This document shows positions 1 to 8,600 of a DNA stretch of 27,919 nucleotides, piece after piece (the stretch's first letter is position 1; each line of letters starts with the position of its first letter). Source of the DNA: Pleurobrachia bachei (taxonomy: Eukaryota; Ctenophora; Tentaculata; Cydippida; Pleurobrachiidae); assembly GCA_000695325.1 (NCBI GenBank), contig AVPN01000792.1, positions 1 to 27,919 of the forward strand, written 5' to 3'. Position numbers and translations under genes: made by a program. The notes below the pieces were generated by a model. That model did no database searches. It had not been told where the DNA came from and worked only from the letters and a program-made list of their open reading frames with translations.

Positions 1-288
1 CTTTGAAAACATGTAAGTTTGACAATGCTTTCCTGCAAAAACAGTTCTTCAATGATGATATTTTACGTAGATACACTTGGGACAAGACAACGAACGAAAC
101 TTGTACGGCCTCCGACTACTACCACATGACCTGTTCATGGGTGCTGAACTTTGAAGATACCTCTGATGCTGGCACTTGGATTGTCTACACGTCACAGGAG
201 CCCTTGAATCTGGTTCTTAGTTCATCTTATGAGCTGTTCAATCACGTTAGGGTGACTGTCTACGAAGAACCTACAGTTCAGTTGACTG
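1..288 (+). other. Ig-like domain exons, upstream copy
   Basis: The end of one exon (1-12) splices in phase 2 to 71-288. The peptide has an YTWDKTTNETC start, a Cys-x-Trp and a D-A-G-T-W strand like the end of an Ig fold. The same exon recurs at 10122-10339, where it carries the complement anomaly, and at 12061-12278, which is essentially identical. Confidence 0.65.
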
Positions 289-3200
289 GTAAGAATAAAT
301 GAACACGATTTTCGGTTTAACAGATTTAGAGTTTCAAACGTATTTCCTCCAGGGGTTCAATGTCCAATATGGTTTCCCTACGCCTTTTCAAGCGGTAGCA
401 AGTGCTGTCGCAACGGCCAGGAAGATACCAGTTGTGGTGGCGGTTCGTTGACCTATTCAAGTAGTTGCTGTCTTGATAGCGACCAAGTAGATTGTTCAGG
501 AGATACTTGCCTGAGTTTTTACGAAGGTTTGATAATCAGAAGGGGGTTCTTCAATTGGTACTTTCAATTCTAATTGTATGTTAACTGGCATTGTTGTTAC
601 ACCTTAATTACGTTAATAATGTTTTTTATCAGATACAAAGTCGGTTGAAATTGTGTACAACGCAGACTATTCGTACACATGTACGGTCCACCCGGCTCCG
701 AAACTGATGGTTCTACAAAGAATATCTACGGAAGGAGAGATGACAGTGTTCTACAATTCTTCAGCTGGTATGCCAAGTTAAAGTTTATCCTTCATATCAT
801 TGTACCAAATCTTTGACGTTCATCAAACAATTTTGTATTACTCTTCTATTTTAGACTGGTACTCTGTCAATTCAACAACACTGGCCATCGATAACAGTGA
901 AGACGAGTTCCTTGAGATCAGTTTCGATAAAGACACCGAAAAAGTTGAAATGTACTTCTCTACCAGCACCTCAGGGACTGCCTTCCTCAAGTTGATTGAC
1001 CTTTCTTCCTCACCTTCCATCTCCATGCCAAGTGGATGCAGCGGGGCATCTTTCCAGTGGCCCAACCTTTTAACTTCAACAAATGACACCCAAACTCTTG
1101 CCATTTACCTTTTTAAATCAGGAATCAGAGTTCATTGCAACGACATCATGGTAGCAAGTCTCTTTTTCAAGGAACTTGGAAGTTCCTGTAAAGACAACAA
1201 TTCGACAATTTCGAGTAACGGAACGTGGTCCGTTACATTTGATACTTCTACAACATCATCCTCTGCAAGATTCAGAAAAAATCAAGCTACGAAAGAAGCC
1301 GAGGCAAACTTGGAGCAATCAAATTTTCTTGTTCGAGGAAATTACCAATGTTACACTACGACTTACAACATGTACGGGTGGAGTGAGGTTTCAAGCCTGG
1401 TATCAACCAGAGATAATGTCCAAACAGAAGTAAGGGAAATGTCAATTTTACCTCTCCTATCCGGTCACCTTCTGTGTTCTACTCAGTTGTGTAACCTTCT
1501 CTCTTGTTTCAGGTTATCAAATCACCAACATCGGCCCTAACCCTGTCCAGTGGAACAACTGTTACATTCACTGCCACTGATTCTGTGCGACTCACCTGCA
1601 TCGTCAGTGCAGGGCGGGAACCTGACCTGATTCAACTGAAAAACAACAATGAGCTTGTCGCTAGCACAGACACAGTTGTTGATTTCTGCCAATACTCTGG
1701 TATGTTTTACATGATAATTAAAATGTATCTGATTGATGATTCAATATATCCATCATAATGACCCACTGATTTCTTTCAGAATGGACTGAGCTAACATCAG
1801 ACTTAGCCGGAGTGAAGATGGTATGGGGATGGGAGGAGTTGCCGATCGAGATAAAAACTAACAGTTCAGACAGTTCCAACAGTATTCAGATAAAGGCATA
1901 TGACTCGGATGAGAATGAAATAGGAGTGCTCGAAATTTTCCTAGAAAGTGTGGCAACCTATAAACTGAGTGATTGTGAGGATAGCAAACAAACCTTCTCC
2001 ACTACCCCACCCTCGATCGATACAAGAGTTTGGACGATCCAAAAGTCAGAAGATTACTTCACAATACTGGTTAACAGTAACCAAGTTGTGAAAATTGACC
2101 TGGATGGAGCCACCAATTCGGCTTGCTCCAACACTTGGTCAGGGAAAAAGGTGGCATATATCGAGATTCCCAGTTCTGACACTGCCACTGTGTACTACAG
2201 GTCCCCTGAAGGTAAACTAAAAGTGTAGCCACAGATTTATTTGAGTATTTTATAAAAGGACATCACAGAGCGAGATCGGTCTGTGAGGGTTCGGTAGAGG
2301 AAAGGTTTTCTAATTTCTATAACACTTGTTCTCACAGCGTGGAAGTGCGTGTTTGATATTCCCCGTTTCCGGGATATTAACGAGGGTCTCTACTCGTGCG
2401 AAGTATGGAGTAGAGGGTACGAAACCGCTCTCCAGCATGCATCGAGTGAGATTAGGTTGTTCTTCTATGATGCCATCACTCTGGATCTTTTCCCTTCATC
2501 CAAACAATATACTGAATCAATAATACACAACAATATATAAGGGAGGATGGGGGGATAATGCTGAATCAATTACACAACGATATGATGTTAAACAAGTCAC
2601 CACGCTCCTAACTCTTTTTCCCAAGGTTGAGTACGGTACGGCCTTCACCATGGTATCGGTGATACAGAGCGACGAGGAACCCTACAAGATCTGGGTAGAC
2701 TTTGTGGAGCTGTGGAATAATGCCACATTTAGCTGGTATTGGACCCCACTTTCTACAACAGGGGTCCGCTGTCAGGGATCCAGACTGTTCAGGATATGTG
2801 AGCTGCCATTCTTCACCGTATCCTGGACTGATGAAGGTGAGCCGCGACTATTGAAGTATTCCTGGCAGAGTGATCATCGGGAAAAAATATTCATTATGCT
2901 GAATTATTCCCCTATTTTTCCTCACTGAGATGCATAACAGAAACTCCAACAGGTCATTACACCTGGAGTGCATCGTATACGAGCCCACTAGGGGTCAATG
3001 AAACTGCCAGCAAGTCGCTCGATCTGAGAATCCTGAAGGACATCACTGTCGACCTATCTACGGTAATTTAATTAATTTATTACCATTAATTGTCGTTGTT
3101 TATCTTGTATTGAAGTTAGTGAAGGAAGAACTGACGTGTTTTAAACCTTTTCACATCTTACAGAATCTGACCACTGATGTGGAGACGCTGTATGGAACGA

Positions 3201-5488
3201 TATTCTCCGTGACCTGTATCGTGGAGGGTGGGAGACAGCCGTACTACCTAGAAATATGGATGGACCATGTGAATGGGAGCAGACAGGACCTCATACTCTA
3301 CGAGAAGGGGAGTGGTGCGGTGCCCAGCCAAGTCACTGTAGAAGATCACAAACTAACGGCAATCTACATTGTCAACAGCAGTGTTTACAGTGATCACGGT
3401 CGCTACTTTTGCATGGGTAAGAAAATAACCAATCCTCGTATGAGTTTTGATCACCCTGATCTGAATTTTCCAAATCCTCTCTGACTAATACGATTGGTAT
3501 AGAAAGATAGTAACGCGAACTCGACAGGTAAAAATCTTGGTCGGGACAGTGAGGTGTTTACTAAGGTTGACTATGAGGATATCGTTGTTGTAAAGGACAT
3601 CACTGTGAGTCTGGATTATAGCGACAGTGATTCGGCTCTAGGATACACCATGTTAGGATCAAGTTACAACTTTACCTGCTATGTGAACGGTACGTGATCG
3701 ATATGATTTTAGCTTTGAGCCCATCCCTTTCTTATAAGAAATAATTTATTTTCTAATTCATTCCTATTCTCAGCTGGTCGGATATCCATGTGGGTGGAAC
3801 TTAGATTTGAAGACGGCACTGTGATTGAGAGCACGGATAACCCTGAATTCTGCACACAAACGGACGACAACTCCATGACGTGTCTGTACGAGTCGGACAG
3901 TGGTCACTACAAGAATCGTGGAGACATTAGTGAGGGTGCATGGTACACAGACGAGGGTCTTTACTATTGTTGGGTCAAGAACAGTGCGCTAGAGAGCGAT
4001 GTGTGGTCACAAGTCAGCAACTCACAGGAGATCCTACTCGGTATGTTTTCAATCGTAACTGGAACATTTACATTACAGTACACAATATGTGCCTTAGCCA
4101 GAAAATAATTTCATTATATTATCATCGTGCTTTATAATTCATGTTGCCACAGGATTTGCGGTGGACGTTCAGATTTCACCATTTGATATGACGGAACACT
4201 ACATCTACAGTCCGATGACAATATCATGTTTTGTTGAAGCAGCTCCCGCCGCAACTGCTGTGTCTCTTATCACTCCACAGTGCGTATAGCTTGGAGGTTA
4301 AATCCGCTCTTCCATTGTTTATGGCTATCTGTTGATCTCTCTCCCTCTGTATCTACCCCTTTCTTTCTATCTCTCTCTCACCTTTTCCCCCTCTCTCTCA
4401 CTCTTCCATCTCTATCTCTCTATCTCTATCTATATCTCGTTCTCCGTTACAGAAAAGGAGTAAAAACATGGGAGATAGGAGAGTACAATGGATTGGAGTG
4501 CGTCAACACGATGGATAGCCACTTTGTTGTCTGTGAACATGTTATCCATGCTCCCTCCTACATTGACGAAGGTATCTAGCGACCGATCAATTATTTATTG
4601 TGGATGTGTCTTATTTTCTCAATTACATAAACCGTGTGTGTATTTTCAGGTCAATATACATGTAATGCGACCAATACATTCCCCGATGCCTCTGTGAACA
4701 GCGATAACTCATCTGTTGATGTCTACATTATGCAGGACATAGCTGTGTCTCTTCTCCGATACCCAATAGAAGATTTCGAGGTCCAGAAGCATGCATCCAT
4801 GTCCTTGACGTGTATTGTTGAAGGAGGGAGAGAGCCTCACTATCTCAGACTGAAACAGAAGAACATTCTCAACCAGACTACAATTCATGCCCTGTATGAT
4901 GCCGATAACGGTATCAGTGATAGCAACGTTATATTCAGCGACCACAGCGTGGATCAAGAGTATCATACTGCAACCTACATACACAGGGTACGAGTTCACT
5001 TTGTTTTAGACTTTCTAGAGCCATCAATATTTTCTGATGCCTAGGTTGTTTTTAGGGTCAAAATATTCATTATATTCTCCCTGCCAGGTTCCCAATACAA
5101 ACTACACCGATGGGGGAATCTACACGTGCAAGGGGAAGATTTATCAGGCGGGACACCGGGAGATATTCGACATCCAAAACAAGACTGTCATCATAAGTAA
5201 GTCTTGCTGATTTTTTGTATTGTATACATCGTGAGTCGCTTGACACAGCGTCCGTTTTTTAATAAAAAGAAAGTATGAACACTTCAATACACATCTAACT
5301 GAAACATTTCCCAGTAAGCGATGTGAAGATATCAGAATACGAGAATTACCACGTGATGTGGGGTTCGAGTCTGGAGATACAGTTTATGGTAGATGGGGGT
5401 AGAACGCCCTATCTCTATTCCAGTAGTTGCTGTCTTGATAGCGACCAAGTCGATTGTTCAGGAGCCAATTGTCTGAGTTACTATGAAG
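1..5488 (+). CDS. Ig-superfamily receptor gene, upstream partial copy (no start, no membrane segment)
   Basis: This is the interior of a multi-exon receptor-like gene. I see 19 exon pieces: 1-12, 71-288, 353-526, 633-767, 855-1429, 1513-1699, 1780-2211, 2338-about 2510, 2626-2836, 2953-3062, 3164-3416, 3528-3689, 3774-4040, 4153-4279, 4453-4571, 4650-4987, 5088-5196 and 5315-5488 (the last a fusion exon). Introns have GT-AG borders and phases agree, except after 2338, where the donor is lost. Ig hallmarks recur, with a Cys in a TCIV-type strand and a D-x-G-x-Y-x-C strand, as in the exon 3164-3416 and around 3940-3975. The whole stretch is collinear with 11991-17483 of the next copy. It lacks signal peptide and transmembrane exons, so it is either the 5' part of one continuous gene or a truncated duplicate. 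The function, probably cell-surface recognition or adhesion, is inferred from domain type only. Confidence 0.75.
353..526 (+). other. Eight-cysteine PYAF-CC module, copy 1
   Basis: One phase 1-1 exon encodes about 58 residues with WFPYAFSSGSKCC near the start and the cysteine order C, CC, C, CC, C, C. From memory this resembles an uncharacterised short secreted module found in many invertebrate proteins (P-[YF]-A-[FY]-x-x-G-x-x-CC). It recurs at 10404-10577 and 12343-12516, and as a half copy at 5415-5488. Confidence 0.6.
633..1429 (+). other. Beta-rich module of unknown family, upstream copy (two exons)
   Basis: Exon 633-767 is joined in phase 1 to exon 855-1429. The second exon encodes a domain with DWYSVN at its start, then FLEISFDKDTEKVEMYFST, and ends with an Ig-like strand (RGNYQCY). 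In the paralogous exons at 10654 and 12593 the two parts are one continuous exon, so intron 768-854 exists only in this copy. Confidence 0.6.
1513..2211 (+). other. Ig half-domain plus beta-rich module, upstream copy
   Basis: Exon 1513-1699 holds an Ig first half (RLTCIVSAGREPDLIQL). Exon 1780-2211 encodes EWTELTSDLAG, then a beta-rich stretch (ELPIEIK, IGVLEIFLES, DYFTILVNSNQVVKIDLD), a second Cys-Trp region and DTATVYYRSPEG. The matching copy lies at 13653-14356 with the same exon lengths (187 and 432). Confidence 0.65.
2338..2540 (+). pseudogene. Receptor exon with lost splice donor
   Basis: The paralogous exon at 14480-14661 ends KQPDLE followed by a GTAATA donor. Here, after the shared SSKQ, about 25 bases including the donor are replaced by 8 unrelated bases. 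The reading frame runs on into the intron and stops at 2538-2540. The exon is otherwise intact, with a GLYSCEVW Ig strand. No GT nearby restores the joint to the exon at 2626. Confidence 0.65.
2626..4040 (+). other. Ig-like domain exons, upstream copy
   Basis: The exons are 2626-2836, 2953-3062, 3164-3416, 3528-3689 and 3774-4040. The exon at 3164 is a nearly complete Ig domain (FSVTCIVEGGRQPYYLEIW to DHGRYFCMG). Exons 3528-3689 and 3774-4040 give another (NFTCYVN to DEGLYYCWVK). Exon 3528-3689 is intact, unlike its counterpart at 15698. Phases are consistent throughout. Confidence 0.7.
4153..5196 (+). other. Ig-like domain exons, upstream copy
   Basis: The exons are 4153-4279, 4453-4571, 4650-4987 and 5088-5196. 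Motifs include MTISCFVEAAP, SLTCIVEGGREPHYLRL and GGIYTCKG, typical Ig B- and F-strand cysteines. Introns 4572-4649 and 5197-5314 match those of the later copy base for base, while introns 4041-4152, 4280-4452 and 4988-5087 differ by indels. Confidence 0.7.
4331..4443 (+). repeat. CT-rich low-complexity intron tract
   Basis: This pyrimidine-rich tract of TCTCTC and CTATCT words occupies the intron before the exon at 4453. The orthologous intron at 16450-16515 has a shorter version, so the tract differs in length between copies. Confidence 0.75.
5315..5488 (+). other. Fusion exon: Ig half joined to half of the Cys-rich module
   Basis: The first 100 bases match the Ig exon at 17384 (SDVKISEYENYHVMWGSSL to GGRTPYL). 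From 5415 the sequence switches to the second half of the Cys-rich module as at 12443 (YSSSCCLDSDQVDC) and runs to its normal GTAAGA donor. The reading frame is open across the joint, and the phase 1 ends are kept. Confidence 0.8.
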
Positions 5489-5541
5489 GTAAGAAACGTT
5501 TTCTCGATCATTCAAACTGATGTACCTAACTTCAGAACTAA
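5415..5541 (+). repeat. Short transposed segment of receptor exon and intron
   Basis: It is identical in type to 12443-12569 and 10504-10630, covering the second half of the Cys-rich exon, its donor and most of the following intron. It bridges the left duplication arm and the signal-peptide exon. Confidence 0.85.
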
Positions 5542-5548
5542 AATTGAA

Positions 5549-5618
5549 ATGATCAGGGTCCTGCTGTGGTCCCTGACCCTGTCCCTTCTTGTGTGTACCA
5601 CTCTGTCAGCTACAAATG
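5549..5618 (+). other. Signal-peptide first exon
   Basis: The ATG at 5549 begins MIRVLLWSLTLSLLVCTTLS, followed by ATNG, a hydrophobic core with small residues near a cleavage site. It ends in phase 1 at a GTAAAA donor and joins the exon at 5783. An in-frame upstream ATG at 5483 lies in duplicated exon and intron sequence and is unlikely to be used. Confidence 0.75.
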
Positions 5619-8600
5619 GTAAAACAACATCACTCATCAGAGTGCTCTGTCTGGCGGCATTTTGATTAGGTCATAGGTGCCTACTACGATTAGGTTTGCC
5701 GCCAGACAGATATTGCTCAGATCATTTAATGCTCTGATATTATGATAATTAAAGCTAGCAACTCACACTATTGTCATTGCAGGGTGGAATGATGTGGATA
5801 CCAGCACCTATATCTCCTTCCTCCCGGCGTCTGAGCAGCTCCAATTTAAGACAACCAGTACGGGGGTGATAGCGATAGAGTTATCAGATAGCTCTGAGAC
5901 TGCAATTGGAACTCTAGACATAACATTTAGTGACACAGAATTTGAAGCAACCCTAACACATTGCTACACATCGTGAGTCAAACGATATACCCTTTGAAGC
6001 TTGAATTAGTGCACAGATTTTGCAAAATTGAATTCGACAACCCTGGCCTTGATAGTTAATGAATCATTATTCTCTCTCCCTTTCTCAGGAGTCCTGCAAC
6101 GATAGCTAGTAGTTTCCCCTACCCTGACTCTGATGTTTGGTGGGGTCTCAGTATTAACTCAACTGATCGACTCATTATCGATGTGAACGATAAAACGTCC
6201 TGGACCGGATCCTATTCGATTGATCTTAGTTTCCACCCCAACTGCTTTTCAAACTATACCTTCAACATCTACCATGCTAGGTTCACGACCAGTGACACTG
6301 TGTCTGAGCGGTACAAAGTGGGATATGGTACGTTGTATTGAATCATTAGTCGCCACTGCCAGGCCAATGCTCTAACCACAGTTCTCGCGTGCGAGAATTG
6401 GGTCAGGTCAATGCTCTGACAGAGTCGACATTATTACCAGTTTGCAACTAATTTGACAACTTGTTACTCGTTTTCAGAGTTCATGGTACCTCAGTTGAAA
6501 ATCAATGGTGCTGCAGTGACTCGAACTAGCAGTAGTCTATATCAAACTGTCGATGAAGGAAGCTCTGTGACAATAAAATGTTATGGAAACAATACAAAGC
6601 CTGGGATAGTCAGCTCGTAAGTTTATCGCTCTTTATAGATTAGATAAATGAGACTACAAAGATTTGAACAAGGTAAATGAAATCTCCTTCACCTTTCAGA
6701 AGCGAGTCCCTGTTTGAACCCACAGTTTTTGTGACCAAAAACGGAAATGCAATGGATTATAACTATGGTTCTATGATCTGCACATCTTACGGTTCATCAA
6801 CTACGTTTTACTTTTCTGAATGCTCCTACACACTTGAAAGTTTTCAGCTATCAAATCAGGCGTATTATGGATGCAATGTAACAAGTTCCATCGTCCGAAA
6901 CTCCTACTACTATTACAAAATGAATGAGGCCTCTACAACTGTGTTTCTGAGTGTTTCACTGTCCCAAAGTGCAACATTTGGAGCGGACTCTTACACAATT
7001 CCGCTAGAAGGTTTGTCCTAACTACAGAATTTAGGTCCAAACATGTCATTCTATAACCTGTAATTGCCATATACCAATTACACTTCTAGGTGGATTATAC
7101 AGTGCCCCAGTAACTCTGACCGGTATTGGTAATAGTCCTGATATCACTATTGCCCTTCCTGCAACCAATACATCTGAATACAGTGAGTTACTTTTTACAA
7201 GCCAACCAAGAAACTTAGTGATGAAATCACAGCCTGGCTTTTAGCAAATTAGTTCACGTCATGATTCTTTTTTAATTCGATCTCCTTCTTTCAGCGATAG
7301 CACTACAGAACATAGCACCCAACGCTACTGTTAGTGGTTCAGATACAGATAAAGATCTAGTGATTGATGGAGACGTCTACGGGATGCAGTACGTACAACA
7401 AACAGCTTTGATTTTATGAATTAGTACTTGGTTGTTTCTTTGTTCACGTTCTGTAACCCTCCCTCCCCCCGCTCAGTTCCTACACGGAGATATCCAGTAG
7501 CTACCTGGTTACCAGTACCACTAACCCGACCATTACTCTGACCTTCTCGGAACAGTTTTATGTTGAGTTTGTGAGGGTTTGGAATGTTATGGACATCAAC
7601 TACAAAGCCTACATGGATGGTACGTGGTTTAGTTTAGTACGTGGTCTATGTTATTTCCTGTATCTGAAGGTTTGCTAAATTCTAATATGCAATATGTTTC
7701 AGGTGCAACTCTATCGATTGGTGGGACAACAATTGGCACCATTAGCTACCAAGGCTCCACTCTTTACTACGAGTTTGATGTTTCTGGAAACTACAGCAGT
7801 AGTGACACAGTCGAACTGGCTCTGTCTGGAACTACCAAATACCTCTATAGTGCAGAAATCCAAGTGTTCGGCTGTGAGTTACACACACTTGATACCACAA
7901 TTGATCACTCTTGTGCAGCAATACTTGTCACACTAATCAACCCACATTAAGAAATCTCAATAGAATTCTCTAGATATCGAAAATTTCTCAACATCTAAAT
8001 TCCAGATTTGGGAGGCGATGTTGACAAGGCATTGATGGACGATGGTTCACCCCGACTAGGCTGCAGTCGTCAGGATGATGGGACTACCTGGGACTGCACC
8101 CTTCGAGTTGACCCCATGAAGTTGTATTCAGGTACTTTCAAGCATGAAATTAGATCTAGAGGAAGAGATTCTGAACTTTTAAATTGGGACAGTTCTAATC
8201 CCTCTCTCCCCAGACTGTACCTACGGAACAGGAACTGAGTACCGGGGGTACAGTAACAGTGTTTACGGTGTATCCTGCCAAGATTGGTCCTCCTCCAGCC
8301 CAAACAGCCACTCCTACACCACCTCCAACTACCCCAGTGCGGGGTTGACCGGCAATTTCTGCAGAAATCCTGGTGATTGGTTTGGAGGTCCCTTCTGTGT
8401 AAATGGGGAGGCAACAAGTCCTGAAATACTCCGGTGTTATGATATTCCCATCTGCACTCTACCACAAGGAGGTACGTGGGGCCTTCCCAGTTTGAGAACT
8501 GACAGTATCAATCGCTTATAATGCTCAGTAATAATCTTCAAACCCCGGTAAATGTTTTTCTTCCTTTTCCAGAGGCGAGTATGGGTGTAACCCACGGTTC

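Larger units (their letters stand above)
1..5414 (+). repeat. Large direct duplication, left arm
   Basis: It is collinear with 11991-17483, exon for exon. Offset drifts from 11990 to 12074 and back to 12069 because of intron indels. Divergence is uneven: some introns are identical and others carry indels. The segment around exon 633-767 and its flanking introns is a different sequence type. Confidence 0.85.

Noticed and set aside
838-1104. Minus-strand open frame, repeated at 10772-11023 and 12711-12962.
   Set aside because: It is antisense to the beta-rich receptor exons and recurs only because those exons are duplicated. No domain or splice evidence.
5483-5548. Upstream in-frame ATG giving a longer N-terminus for the signal peptide.
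   Set aside because: These bases are the end of a duplicated Cys-rich exon and its intron. The ATG at 5549 gives a compact, typical signal peptide.
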